The notes beneath the pieces were generated by a model. That model saw only the letters and a list, made by a program, of their open reading frames with translations. It was not told where the DNA came from and searched no databases. The translations under genes were made by a program, and so were the position numbers. Shown here piece by piece: positions 7,775 to 16,964 of a stretch of DNA of 64,000 nt (its first letter is position 1; each line of letters begins with the position of its first letter). Source of the stretch: Phycisphaeraceae bacterium (lineage in GTDB: Bacteria; Planctomycetota; Phycisphaerae; Phycisphaerales; UBA1924); the NCBI GenBank assembly GCA_019636615.1, contig JAHBXF010000002.1:126001-190000 (forward strand). The letters run 5' to 3'.

Positions 7775-9058
7775 ATGAATCAAGCGACCGTGATCGATCC
7801 TTCCCAGCCGCCTCCCGCTCTTCTGGCGACGCCGCGCCAGCGACGTGATGCCGCGCCGCAGCAGGCGCCGTTCTGGTCGATCGATCCGGCGTTGACGTTT
7901 CTCAACCACGGGTCGTACGGGGCGTTGCCGCGCGAGGCGATGGCGTTCCAGACATCGCTGCGCCAACGGATGGAGCAGGATCCGGTGCGGTTCTACAAGG
8001 CGGACCTTGAGGGGCTGCTGGATGGGATGCGCGAAGACCTGGCCGGGTTCATCAACTGCCGGGCCGCTGATCTGGCACCATTGCCCAACGCCACTGTGGC
8101 GCTGTGCACAATCCTCGCGAACACCCGGCTTGAAGCCGGGGATGAGATCCTCATCACCGACCACGAGTATCAGTCGCTGGTGAACGAGTTGGAGCGGGTG
8201 GCCGCGCGCACCGGAGCGGTCATCGTTCGGGCCAAGACTCCATTCCCGGTCGGCGACGCGGGGTTGGTGGTGGAAAGGTTCATGGCGGGGGTTACACCCC
8301 GCACGCGGCTGGCGTTCATCAGCCACGTGACGAGTTGCACCTCGCTGGTTCTGCCCGTGGCGGCGATCGTGCGGGAGTTCAACCGGCTGGGCATCGACAT
8401 CTGCGTGGACGGCGCTCATGCGCCGGGGCAGATTCCAGTCGACGTGAGGGCGCTGGCCCCGACGTACTACGTGGGAAGCGGGCACAAGTGGCTCTGCGGG
8501 CCCAAGGGCACCGGGTTTCTGTATGTGCGGGCGGACAAGCAACGGGGCTTCAGGCCGCTGCAACTTTCCAGCCGCGCCAACAAGGTTCGCCCCGAGAGGG
8601 CGCTGTACCTTCGCGACTTTGACTACCAGGGCACCGACGACTATTCGGGCATCCTCACGCTGCCGGTCTCGATCAAGGCGGTGGGGGGCCTGATGGAGGG
8701 CGGGTGGCCCGCGCTGCTGCGCCGCAATCATGAGACGGTGCTGAGCGCGCGGGCGATGCTGGCCCGGATGCTGGGGGATCGCATCACCGCCGTGACCGCG
8801 CCCGCCGAGATGGTGGGCACGATGACGAGCGTGATCCTGCCCGAGCCGGGCCCGAGGGCGGCGGCCATGCCGACCCGATACGACGACCCGCTCCAGGATG
8901 CGCTTCTCGAGCGGCACGGCGTTGTGGCGCCGGTCTGGCGTTTCGGCGAAGCCAACCTGCGCGTGCTGAGGATCTCGGCGCAGCACTACAACACCCCCGC
9001 TCAGTATGAACGGTTGGGGGCCGCGCTGGCCGAAGAACTCGACAACGAGCAGCGCTGA
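7775..9058 (+). CDS. Aminotransferase class V family PLP enzyme (isopenicillin-N-epimerase-like)
   Basis: A 427-residue fold-type I PLP enzyme. The N-terminal FLNHGSYGALPREAM motif is typical of the isopenicillin N epimerase/EgtE-like branch. Asp212 and His215 (VDGAHAPGQ) contact the cofactor, and Lys238 in GSGHKWLCGPKGTGFLY forms the Schiff base. The end of the protein has the usual small domain (RISAQHYNTPAQYERL). The family covers cysteine desulfurases, epimerases and C-S lyases, so the reaction cannot be fixed from sequence. No ergothioneine or beta-lactam genes lie nearby. I chose ATG 7775 because the protein pattern begins just after it. The gene stands alone, behind the palindromes listed upstream. 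Confidence 0.83.
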   Translation: MNQATVIDPSQPPPALLATPRQRRDAAPQQAPFWSIDPALTFLNHGSYGALPREAMAFQTSLRQRMEQDPVRFYKADLEGLLDGMREDLAGFINCRAADLAPLPNATVALCTILANTRLEAGDEILITDHEYQSLVNELERVAARTGAVIVRAKTPFPVGDAGLVVERFMAGVTPRTRLAFISHVTSCTSLVLPVAAIVREFNRLGIDICVDGAHAPGQIPVDVRALAPTYYVGSGHKWLCGPKGTGFLYVRADKQRGFRPLQLSSRANKVRPERALYLRDFDYQGTDDYSGILTLPVSIKAVGGLMEGGWPALLRRNHETVLSARAMLARMLGDRITAVTAPAEMVGTMTSVILPEPGPRAAAMPTRYDDPLQDALLERHGVVAPVWRFGEANLRVLRISAQHYNTPAQYERLGAALAEELDNEQR

Positions 9059-9104
9059 GCCGGGGTCGGCCGCGCGGCACACCGGGCGCTGACACGCGCG
9101 GCGG

Positions 9105-12100
9105 TCAGATTCCCAGAGAGTCTGGGTTTCCGGCGTTGTTGATGCGGGTGCCCGAGCCGAGCCCGAAGGGGCGCAGCACGAAGCCAAGGCTCGTTTCGCC
9201 GGTGATGTCGTTGTATTCGATGCTCACACCCATCTCGAGCGACGAGAACTTGCGGCGTACTTCAACGCCGGTGGATTGAAAACCGCCGCCGTCGAGGTCG
9301 TAGGATGCGCCCGCGAAGACGGTGTATTTGCTCGTGAGTTCATAGAGCGCGGCGGCGTTGATCAGGGTTGAGTCGAGTTCGTTGATGTAGCGGATGTCGG
9401 CGGAGGTGGAAAACTGTGCCGAGTGGCGCACACTCACGCCGCCGATGCTCATGGCCTGCTGGCTGTCGTCGAGGTCGTACACCATGCCGCCGGTCAGCGC
9501 GGTGGCGTCGGTGAGTCGGTAGACCACATCGCCGACGAAGTAGTTGCCCGCGTTGGCGTATTCGGGGCGATAGTCGTAGAACCTGCCGATGGGACCGCGT
9601 CGGTAGCCTTCTCCCGAGGAGAAGACCAGGTCGGTGCTGAGGGTGAGCAGGTCGGAAGTGTGCCAACGCCCGGGGGCGCCTCGCTGGGTCTGAAGGATTT
9701 GTGTGACGCCCACGCGAACCACGCTGCCCTCATTGAGGGCCTCGACCTGGTCGTCGTAGACCGGCAGTGCTTCGCTGTCGACCGTGGTGCCCGCGTGCCA
9801 CACGGTCATGTTGGGCTCGATGATGTGGCGCAGGCGGTGGATGTCGAAGAGGGATGAATCGACGTTGTCGTAGACCCGCTGCACGGTCGTCGAGACGCGC
9901 ACGCCGGCGGCCGCCCACAGTCGGAAGTTGTCGTCGTTGTCTGGCGAAAACGCGCTGAACTCGTTGTCGTACGCGGTCGCACGCCCCACCACGAACGGCG
10001 TGATTTTCACCGGCCCGGCGTTCATGTTCAGCGAGAGTTCGTGGCGGGTGTCGGCGCGGTAGATCGGCTCCTCGAAATACCCCCGCGACCTCAGAACATC
10101 GCTGAGCCTCTGGTCGGGATCGATGCCCATGGCGCGGCGGGAGAGGAACTCGGAGGAGAAGCCTCTCTCGCGGGGCGTTGTTTCGTCGAGGGCGAGTTCG
10201 AGGCGGCCGACGCGGTATTCAGACCAGTAACTGAGCAGGCCCGGGCGTGTTTGGGCCAGCAGGTCGTCGGCCTGGCGCACGTACACGAGTTCGGGGAGTT
10301 TGGTGACGCTGTACCCCTGGCTCTGGAGGAGATACTCGTTCGAGATGAAGTCGTTGAAGGTGCCCTTGACCTCAAGGCTCAGGGCGGTGTTGGACTCGAT
10401 CCGGTCGGCACGCAGCCTGTTGGTGAACTCGCGCCGGGTCTCGCCGGCTTCTTCGTAGAAAGCATCGATGAAGGTGCTGTCGCTGATGTACGCGCCTTCC
10501 GCGAAGATCGACCAGGCTTCGTCGACCTTCCAGCGCTGTTCGCCCAGAAGAATCCCGCGGAACTCGTGGTCGCGGTCGCGTTTCTCGCCGCTCTTGAGGA
10601 CGTCTTTGCCGAAATCGAAGGGGACCATGTAGCCGAAGATGCCGCCGCGCGAGTTCTCGTTGGCCCACTGCGAACGCACGCCCAGGGCCGGGCCGCGTTC
10701 GAAGTAGTAATCGGCCAGCACGTCGAGGCGTGTGTCACTCGGGGTTTTGAGGCCGAGCAGGGAATAGGCATTGATGGTCGCGCGGATCGCGCCGCCCGAG
10801 CCGGACCGGTTCTCGATGCGCAGGTCACGGATCGGCTGCATGCTCGGGTCGCCCGAGTATCTGGGCCAGTAAAAGAAGGGCACCCCGCCGGCCCGCGCGG
10901 TGATGTCGGTGGCCTCCACGAAGGTGGTTGACACAGTCTGGCGCGGTGCCTTGGAATCGAGCGGGCTTGTCGGGGCGACCTCTTCCTGCCTTCGGGTGAT
11001 CGTCACGCTCGAGGCGCCGATGGCGAGTTCGGGCTCAAAGAACGCGCTGTTCGTGAACACGGCGCGGTCGGCGCGGAACTGGTCCGCGGCGGTCTGACGC
11101 ACCGCCCCGGCACGCACGTAAAGCGGGAGTTGCCGGCGCTCGTCGTATGTCCAGAAGACCGCGTCGAGCATCAGGGCACGGTTGTTCTGGAAGTCGTAGT
11201 AGACCTGCGGCCCTCGCATGGTGTATGTGCCGTCGGTCGCGGTGACATCGCCCTCGAGGTACACACCCAGAACCTGCTCGGCAGAAAACTGCTGCATCGA
11301 GGCCAGCGGGCCGGGTTGCGTGAAGATCACGCCGCGCTCAGCCGTGAGTTGCAGGAACCGCCCCGTGCGAAGGTCCTGGTACTGCACCGTCACGCCGTTG
11401 CTCGCGACGATGGTGTTCTCATGCTCGCCGGAGGTGACGGTGATGTCGCCGGCCCCGAACGAAACGATGCCGTCTCGGGCGAAAATGGGTTCACCCGGTG
11501 CCCGGGCCAGGGTGCGCGTGGCCTGTTCCTGGGCGGCGGCTTCATCGCGCCCGGCGGCGACGGCCCGAGATGCGGGACCTGATGGTTCTTGCGGCGGTGC
11601 CGTGCCGGCTGGCGTGTGGCCCGGCTGGCGGGAGGGGGCTGACCCGGGGCGGACAAAGGGCACGCCCGTCGCGACTCGAGGGGTGGGGTCTTGCCCCTGG
11701 TGTCGGGCGATGGCCGCGGCGAGCAGGGCGTCGGCCGCCGAAGAGAAGGCGACGATATCGCCAGAGGTGCGCGGGTCGGGCTGGGTGCTGACAACAGAGT
11801 CGGATTCCAGCCGGACGGGGGACGAGAGTTGAATCACGGCTCTCACGGGGAGTTGCCGCGCCTGAAAGCCGGCCCCGGCGGGGGCGGCCGGGTCGCCCAG
11901 TTCGTCGAACACGACAAAGACCTGTTGCACTTCAGGCTGGCCGGGTTCAGAGACCCGCTCCATCCAGACCGAGGCCCTCTGGGCGATGAACTCATAGGTA
12001 GCCAGGCGCACACGCACATCCCCGGCGAGCATCACACGGCGTGTCGCGCCTTCTCGCCAGACCCATGCCCGCTGGGCTTTCAGATCGATGGCGCCTTGCA

Positions 12101-12287
12101 CCACGGGCTGAGAGAAAAGTGTGCCGAGGAATGCAGAGTCGGGCGCGATCCGCAGCGGGGCGGAGGGGGCCGGGGTCACGGCGGGGGCGCCGATGGCGGC
12201 GGTGGAGAAGAGCGAAACCGCCGCGCCGGCACCCGCCGCGAGGATGCGCGCCAAAGCACGCCGATGAGTTCGACCCGGATGGCTCAT
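9105..12287 (-). CDS. lptD: LPS-assembly protein LptD (OstA-like outer-membrane protein)
   Basis: A 1,060-residue protein with a Sec signal (RRALARILAAGAGAAVSLF, likely cleavage after AIGA). The N-terminal half contains OstA-type beta-jellyroll repeats (ITVTSGEHENTIVASNGVTV; YLEGDVTATDGTYTMRGPQV). The segment ITARAGGVPFFYWPRYSGD is the junction typical of LptD, and the rest is a beta-barrel with many aromatic-ended strands, finishing in GFVLRPFGLGSG. LptD inserts lipopolysaccharide into the outer leaflet. It is longer than the E. coli protein (784 aa) because of a Pro/Ala-rich insertion around residues 200-260. Its presence implies a Gram-negative-type outer membrane. No other lpt genes adjoin it. 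Confidence 0.82.
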   Translation of the reverse strand: MSHPGRTHRRALARILAAGAGAAVSLFSTAAIGAPAVTPAPSAPLRIAPDSAFLGTLFSQPVVQGAIDLKAQRAWVWREGATRRVMLAGDVRVRLATYEFIAQRASVWMERVSEPGQPEVQQVFVVFDELGDPAAPAGAGFQARQLPVRAVIQLSSPVRLESDSVVSTQPDPRTSGDIVAFSSAADALLAAAIARHQGQDPTPRVATGVPFVRPGSAPSRQPGHTPAGTAPPQEPSGPASRAVAAGRDEAAAQEQATRTLARAPGEPIFARDGIVSFGAGDITVTSGEHENTIVASNGVTVQYQDLRTGRFLQLTAERGVIFTQPGPLASMQQFSAEQVLGVYLEGDVTATDGTYTMRGPQVYYDFQNNRALMLDAVFWTYDERRQLPLYVRAGAVRQTAADQFRADRAVFTNSAFFEPELAIGASSVTITRRQEEVAPTSPLDSKAPRQTVSTTFVEATDITARAGGVPFFYWPRYSGDPSMQPIRDLRIENRSGSGGAIRATINAYSLLGLKTPSDTRLDVLADYYFERGPALGVRSQWANENSRGGIFGYMVPFDFGKDVLKSGEKRDRDHEFRGILLGEQRWKVDEAWSIFAEGAYISDSTFIDAFYEEAGETRREFTNRLRADRIESNTALSLEVKGTFNDFISNEYLLQSQGYSVTKLPELVYVRQADDLLAQTRPGLLSYWSEYRVGRLELALDETTPRERGFSSEFLSRRAMGIDPDQRLSDVLRSRGYFEEPIYRADTRHELSLNMNAGPVKITPFVVGRATAYDNEFSAFSPDNDDNFRLWAAAGVRVSTTVQRVYDNVDSSLFDIHRLRHIIEPNMTVWHAGTTVDSEALPVYDDQVEALNEGSVVRVGVTQILQTQRGAPGRWHTSDLLTLSTDLVFSSGEGYRRGPIGRFYDYRPEYANAGNYFVGDVVYRLTDATALTGGMVYDLDDSQQAMSIGGVSVRHSAQFSTSADIRYINELDSTLINAAALYELTSKYTVFAGASYDLDGGGFQSTGVEVRRKFSSLEMGVSIEYNDITGETSLGFVLRPFGLGSGTRINNAGNPDSLGI

Positions 12288-12489
12288 GGGGCGGATGCTA
12301 AGCGCGTTCCCGGCACTGTGCGCGCTGAAGAACCCGGGCGCAGGAAGCGCCCGGGCCGGCCCCCTCCGGAGCGGTTGTCAAGGACTCACGATTCACCGAG
12401 TGTGCGTCGAGGCCTACGGAATCTTGCGCGTCGACCTTTCGAGATCGGCCTGCCCCCGCGAAGACTCCACGGGGGTGCAACGATGACGC

Positions 12490-13446
12490 ATGAAGAGCAC
12501 GGGATTCCTGGCAAGGGTGGTGTGGCTGGCGGCTGTTGGCCTGTGCGGGGCGGGCTCGGCCACCGCCGCCGAACCCCCGCCGGCCGCGGAGGCTCCTGAG
12601 CCCGCGGAGGTAGAACTCGGGCTGATGTCCTTCAACATCCGCTACGGCACAGCCCGCGATGGCGACAATCACTGGGACCGCCGCAAGGGGTTGGTCTTTG
12701 ATCTGATGCGGGAGTCAGCCTGCGAGATCATCGGCCTTCAAGAGGCGCTGCGCGGGCAGGTGGTCGAAGTTCTGGCGGCCTTGCCGGCGTACCGCGATTT
12801 CGGCGCCGGGCGGGACGACGGTGTGCATGCCGGTGAACACGCATCGATTCTGTACGATGCCAGGGTTCTTTCGCTGCACGCGGACGAGACCTCCCGCGGA
12901 ACGTTCTGGCTTTCAGACACTCCCGATGTTCCCGCGAGCCGCCACTGGGGGAACACCATCCCGAGGGTCGTTACCTTCGCCCGGTTTGTCCACGCTTCCA
13001 GCGGCGCGGCCTTCTGGGTGTACAACACACACTTTGATCACGCCAGCGCGCCCAGCCGCGCCATGAGCGCCAAGGCGCTGAGGAACCACATCGCGGCGGT
13101 TGCGGGGACAGACCCCGTTGTCGTGCTGGGAGACTTCAACGCGGGCGAAGGGAGCGAGCCGATGCGGCTGCTGCTGGGGGGCGAAGGGAGCGAGCCGGAA
13201 AGCGCTCAGTGGCCGAGGCTGTTCGATACATTCAGATCGATCTTCCCCCAGGCCAATGACGTAGGGACGTTCAACGGCTTTGGCGCCACGAAGAACAGCG
13301 AGAAGATCGACGCGGTTCTGGTGACGCGGCAGTTTCGAACCGTTGGCGCGGCCATCGACCGGCGGATGCCCGATGGGCGGTACCCCAGCGATCACTGGCC
13401 CGTCACGGCACGGGTGAGGCTGCCGATCGTGAAAGAGGAACCTTGA
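12490..13446 (+). CDS. Secreted endonuclease/exonuclease/phosphatase (EEP) family protein
   Basis: A 318-residue EEP-fold hydrolase with an N-terminal signal peptide (ARVVWLAAVGLCGAGSATAAE). Fold motifs in order are LMSFNIRYGTARDGDNHW (metal-site Asn), IIGLQEAL (catalytic Glu), WVYNTHFDHAS (His), VVVLGDFNAGEGSEP (Asp-x-Asn pair) and YPSDHWPVTARVRL (terminal Asp-His). All six canonical positions are present, so it should be an active Mg-dependent phosphodiesterase or phosphatase. Close relatives act on sugars, lipids or nucleic acids and the substrate is not resolved. It acts outside the cytoplasm. It is divergent from lptD across 202 bases. Confidence 0.85.
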   Translation: MKSTGFLARVVWLAAVGLCGAGSATAAEPPPAAEAPEPAEVELGLMSFNIRYGTARDGDNHWDRRKGLVFDLMRESACEIIGLQEALRGQVVEVLAALPAYRDFGAGRDDGVHAGEHASILYDARVLSLHADETSRGTFWLSDTPDVPASRHWGNTIPRVVTFARFVHASSGAAFWVYNTHFDHASAPSRAMSAKALRNHIAAVAGTDPVVVLGDFNAGEGSEPMRLLLGGEGSEPESAQWPRLFDTFRSIFPQANDVGTFNGFGATKNSEKIDAVLVTRQFRTVGAAIDRRMPDGRYPSDHWPVTARVRLPIVKEEP

Positions 13447-13464
13447 AGCGCTCGGCGGGCGGGC

Positions 13465-13635
13465 TTATTTGTCGCGACCCAACAGGTAGTAGAGGACGAG
13501 CCCGACAATCGGCAGCAGCAGGATGAGGAGCAGCCACAGCACTTTGTGGCCCAGCGGCTTCGAGCCCGTGAGGACCTCGAAGGCGGCGATGAGGAAGAGA
13601 ACGAAGTGCAGAACGCCGATAATCGTGTACAGCAT
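13465..13635 (-). CDS. Small membrane protein with PLDc_N-type domain
   Basis: A 56-residue protein starting at ATG 13635, which has GGAGG about 7 bases upstream. It holds two hydrophobic helices, TIIGVLHFVLFLIAAFEVLTG and VLWLLLILLLPIVGLVLYYL, ending in the charged LGRDK. This matches the short PLDc_N (phospholipase D N-terminal) family of two-helix membrane proteins, often found alone and of unknown function. It lies convergent to the EEP gene and 128 bases after the hmgA-like gene with a terminator between, so it is probably transcribed on its own. Confidence 0.75.
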   Translation of the reverse strand: MLYTIIGVLHFVLFLIAAFEVLTGSKPLGHKVLWLLLILLLPIVGLVLYYLLGRDK

Positions 13636-13690
13636 CGCTGAGGTTCCTCCGGCGCGCGGCGGGCAAAGAGTCCGCGTGTGTGAGCGCATG

Positions 13691-13723
13691 AAAAGATAGC
13701 CCGCCGAAGAGGCGGGCCATCTT
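13691..13723 (-). terminator. Rho-independent terminator after the hmgA-like gene
   Basis: On the minus strand, stem GCCCGCC / loop TCTTC / GGCGGGC is extended by AAGAT...ATCTT and ends in TTTT. It lies 40 bases past the stop of the dioxygenase gene and before the small membrane-protein gene. Confidence 0.75.
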
Positions 13724-13762
13724 GAAACGTGCGCAGGGGAAGAGAAAGGAAAGCGAGGGCGG

Positions 13763-15106
13763 TCAGGGTGCCCAGACGTTGCTCACCTGCCGATGCTCAA
13801 ACACCGGGACTTTATCGCCAGCGGGGGGCGCGGTGCCGTTCGTGCCGTTCAGGTGCAGCGAACCGGTGGAGAGGCCCGGGAAGTGCTCGCCCTGCCAGGA
13901 GGCGGGGTATTTCTCGTCGTCCATCTCGAGCGCGGCGCGCGTGGGGAAGAGCGGGCGGAAGGTGTCGCACATTACGGCGAGTTCGGCGGTGTAGGTGGCG
14001 CTGAGAGAGGCCTCGATGGTGCCGGGGTGCGGGCCGTGGGGGATGCCCTGCGGGTGTAGCGTGAGGCTGCCGACCTCGATGCCCTTGCGGCTGCCGAAGT
14101 TGCCCTCGACGTAGTAGAGCACTTCGTCGCTGTCGAGGTTACTGTGGTTGTAGGGAACCTTGATGGCCTGGGGGTGGTAGTCGAGCATGCGCGGGCAGAA
14201 CGAGCAGATCACGAAGTTGTGCGCTTCGAAGGTCTGGTGGATCGGCGGGGGCATGTGCAGTTTGCCCGTGATCGGGCTGAAATCGTCCACGTTGAAGACG
14301 AAGGGGTAGTAGCAGCCATCCCAGCCCACAACGTCGAGCGGGTGGTAGTGGTAGATGTATGAGTGAACAAGGTTTCGGGCTTTGATGCGTACCTCGAAGT
14401 CTCCCCTTTCGTCCCAGGTCATGGGGAACTCGGGGATCTTCAGGTCACGCTCGCAGTAGGGAGAGTGCTCGAGGAACTGCCGGGTGTCCTTGCTCATATA
14501 CCCGCGCGGCGGCTGGATGTGGCTGCCGTTGCAGGTTTCGATGAGCAGGAACTTGCCGAACGGGCAGGCATCGATGGGCGGGCCGCCGTCAGTAGGCTTG
14601 CCGTCCGCCCCGTTCTCTCGCTTGTTCCAGATGAGTTTGTAGATGACCCCCTTGGGGATGACGAGGTAGTCTTTGGGGCCGAACTTGAGCGTGCCGAGCA
14701 TGGTGTGGCAGACGCCCGAGCCGAAGTGGATGAAGATGCACTCGTCGCCCTGGCCGTTCTTGAAGTGATAGGCCATCTGCTCGGCGGGGTTGCCCACGGC
14801 CATTTCGCAGTCCGCGTTGCCGAAGAGCACCACGCGCCCGGTGACGAAGTCGCCCCGCGGCGACATGGGCGCTGATTTCAGGTGCCGCATGCGCATCACG
14901 TCGGTCTCAACGTACTCAACAGCGGTCGAGTAGAGTTTGGTCCAGCCGTAGACCTGCGTCGGCGGATGGATGTGGTACATGGTGGTGGTCGCCCCGGCGA
15001 ACCCTTCGGTGCCGAAGACCTCCTCGGAGTAGAGACAGCCGTCGGGGCGGCGGAACTGAACGTGCCGCTTGCTGGGCAACAGACCGAGTTTGGTGTAGTA
15101 CGGCAT
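13763..15106 (-). CDS. hmgA: Homogentisate 1,2-dioxygenase
   Basis: A 447-residue cupin-type dioxygenase of the homogentisate 1,2-dioxygenase family, which opens the homogentisate ring in tyrosine breakdown to give maleylacetoacetate. The iron-ligand region is clear: His321 (PYNHSN), Glu328 (DSDEVLYY) and His357 (GIPHGPHPG), in the same order as in the human enzyme. The site AGGAGC precedes the ATG. Length equals the usual 430-450. Maleylacetoacetate isomerase and fumarylacetoacetase are not adjacent, so the pathway is dispersed or the substrate is a related catechol. A terminator follows at 13691-13723. Confidence 0.85.
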   Translation of the reverse strand: MPYYTKLGLLPSKRHVQFRRPDGCLYSEEVFGTEGFAGATTTMYHIHPPTQVYGWTKLYSTAVEYVETDVMRMRHLKSAPMSPRGDFVTGRVVLFGNADCEMAVGNPAEQMAYHFKNGQGDECIFIHFGSGVCHTMLGTLKFGPKDYLVIPKGVIYKLIWNKRENGADGKPTDGGPPIDACPFGKFLLIETCNGSHIQPPRGYMSKDTRQFLEHSPYCERDLKIPEFPMTWDERGDFEVRIKARNLVHSYIYHYHPLDVVGWDGCYYPFVFNVDDFSPITGKLHMPPPIHQTFEAHNFVICSFCPRMLDYHPQAIKVPYNHSNLDSDEVLYYVEGNFGSRKGIEVGSLTLHPQGIPHGPHPGTIEASLSATYTAELAVMCDTFRPLFPTRAALEMDDEKYPASWQGEHFPGLSTGSLHLNGTNGTAPPAGDKVPVFEHRQVSNVWAP

Positions 15107-15233
15107 CTGGGGTGCTCCTTCTGGGGGCCTTGACGACTGATTTTATCCGCTGCGGGACCGGTCGGAGCGCGCACCTACCCCCTGGGAGCGAGTGCCCGGG
15201 GGGTAGCGGATGCGGTAGGCTTTGCTGGGTGGA

Positions 15234-16241
15234 TCAGACCGTCGCGCGGGTTGCACCCTCGGTGGGGTTGATGCGGAAGAGGCTCGCAACGTTCCGCAGG
15301 AAGTAGGGGTTCGCGCCGGCGGCGACGCTCAAGAGCGTGGCGGTGGCGCTCAGCCGCAAGTAGAGGGTGGGTTCGGCAACGTCAAACTGCAACTCTCCCT
15401 GAACCACGATGAGTCCCGCGGCGATGCCTAGGTACACGCACAGGCCATGGAGCACAGCGGTGCCCGAACGCAGATGAGCAACAGCAGTCACGTTCGGCCG
15501 TAAGAGGCGTATGCCGTAGGTTCCAAGGACGGAACCGAACACGCAGAGCATGAGAAGATTGGTGGGGGTAAAACTGAGGATGATTACCGCAAGATAGAAG
15601 GGGAAACACACGATGAGTTGCCAGAAGGGCAATATCATCGGGCTGCCGTTCTTCGATTGGGTTTGTTGCCGAGCCTGCATGAACTTCGTCAGGAATGCGG
15701 TCGCGGCTTGGGCGTATTCATCGTTCTCAAGACGGCATCCTGCTACGCCGTTCGATACGCACCCAGAGGTCAGGGGTGCGAGCATGGCGCACATCGCTGT
15801 GTAGCACTCCGCGCAGTTCTTGCAGCCGGCCAGATGATGATTGTGGCCACCAGACTGCGTTTCAGAGTGCGCGGTTTGACCCACCTCTTCCGGGCGGTGC
15901 CCGGTCGCAACCGCATTCAGGGGTGCCGAGGCTACTTGCTGTATGTTCCTTTGACAGATGACTGGGGCCGCGGGCTGTTCGAGGTTCTTGAAGCATGACG
16001 CCACAATGACATCCCGCCAAGGTTTGCTCGGAATGGTCAGGCCCACGCCAAAGATGAGCAACCACATGAGGAAAGCGATGATCAACTTTGTACGATCATC
16101 CTTCTTCCCAAACAACCAAGCAAGGAAAGAGCTGAAATAGCCGCCGGCCGGGGCTTTCGTATCGGCTTGTGGAGCGGTCGACGACAGGTCACCCGTGGGT
16201 GACCCCGGATCGGGTGTTTCTGGCCGGTCTGTGTCGGGCAT
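15234..16241 (-). CDS. Multi-spanning membrane protein with Cys/His-rich extracytoplasmic segment, unknown function
   Basis: A 335-residue protein. It has a Pro-rich N-terminus, one hydrophobic helix (about 53-71, LIIAFLMWLLIFGVGLTIP), then a loop of some 130 residues holding GGHNHHLAGCKNCAECYTAMC and further Cys. Three or four helices then follow (for example LIVCFPFYLAVIILSF and GLCVYLGIAAGLIVV). The clustered His and CxxCxxC could bind metal or form disulfides. The start has GAGGAG 5 bases upstream. Codon use is less GC-rich than in neighbours, a possible sign of transfer. It resembles no family I can name. Confidence 0.6.
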   Translation of the reverse strand: MPDTDRPETPDPGSPTGDLSSTAPQADTKAPAGGYFSSFLAWLFGKKDDRTKLIIAFLMWLLIFGVGLTIPSKPWRDVIVASCFKNLEQPAAPVICQRNIQQVASAPLNAVATGHRPEEVGQTAHSETQSGGHNHHLAGCKNCAECYTAMCAMLAPLTSGCVSNGVAGCRLENDEYAQAATAFLTKFMQARQQTQSKNGSPMILPFWQLIVCFPFYLAVIILSFTPTNLLMLCVFGSVLGTYGIRLLRPNVTAVAHLRSGTAVLHGLCVYLGIAAGLIVVQGELQFDVAEPTLYLRLSATATLLSVAAGANPYFLRNVASLFRINPTEGATRATV

Positions 16242-16333
16242 GCTGAACTCCTCGGGTGATCCCCGGCAGAAGGCGGGGAGTCCAACGAGAGAGAAGCATC
16301 GCTAGAAATCGGCGCGCAAAAAACGCTACAACT

Positions 16334-16915
16334 TCAGAGCGAGGCCTCGATCGCCTCTACCCATGCATGAAGGATCAACATGTGCAGTTCCTGAATGCGG
16401 TCGCTGGTGGCGCCGGGCACGATGATCTCGTGCGTGCACCTGCCGGCCATCTCGCCGCCTCGACGGCCCAGAAGCGAGATGGTGGCGATGCCCATCTCAG
16501 ATGCGGCTTCGCGGGCCCGCAGCATGTTGGGAGAGTTGCCGCTTGTCGAGAGCAAGATGAGGGTGTCGCCGGGGCGGCCCAGACCCTTCACCCATCGTGA
16601 AAATACGTGCTCGAAGCCGTAATCATTGGCCGTGCAGGTGATGTGACCGGGTTCGGTGCAGGCGATCGCGGCCAGCGGCGCACGGTCTGCCCTGAAACGG
16701 CCGGTGAGTTCTTCGGCGAAGTGTGCCGCGTCGCAGAGAGAGCCGCCGTTGCCGCAGATCAGGACTTTGCCGCCCGCGCGCAGGGTCGCCACGAGCGTGG
16801 ACGCGGCGGCGTCGACCGCCGCGAGGGAGGCTTCATCCCGCCGGAAACTCTCAAGGGCCTCCGCGGCGACGGCCAGGGCGAGCGGGATCGAGGGGTGGCT
16901 GGGGTGCTGTGGCAT
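16334..16915 (-). CDS. gmhA: Phosphoheptose (sedoheptulose-7-phosphate) isomerase
   Basis: A 193-residue SIS-domain isomerase. ICGNGGSLCDAAHFAEELTGRF holds the metal/catalytic residues His65 and Glu69. LLSTSGNSPN is the sugar-phosphate loop (about 121-130). Gln175 and His183 (DRIQELHMLILHAW) keep the spacing of E. coli Gln172 and His180. It converts sedoheptulose 7-phosphate to D-glycero-D-manno-heptose 7-phosphate, the first step of LPS inner-core heptose synthesis. ATG 16915 gives the usual family length. The acyl-CoA dehydrogenase stop lies 49 bases upstream. Heptose kinase genes are not adjacent. Together with lptD it supports an LPS-type envelope. Confidence 0.9.
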   Translation of the reverse strand: MPQHPSHPSIPLALAVAAEALESFRRDEASLAAVDAAASTLVATLRAGGKVLICGNGGSLCDAAHFAEELTGRFRADRAPLAAIACTEPGHITCTANDYGFEHVFSRWVKGLGRPGDTLILLSTSGNSPNMLRAREAASEMGIATISLLGRRGGEMAGRCTHEIIVPGATSDRIQELHMLILHAWVEAIEASL

Positions 16916-16964
16916 CGTCCCTGGGCGGAGCGTGTGGGGAAGGAAGTTGTGGCCGGGGGCGTTG

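Noticed and set aside
7736..9187. 483-codon minus-strand frame opposite the PLP enzyme
   Set aside because: The opposite strand has a full PLP fold with Lys238 and Asp212; this frame is the shadow.
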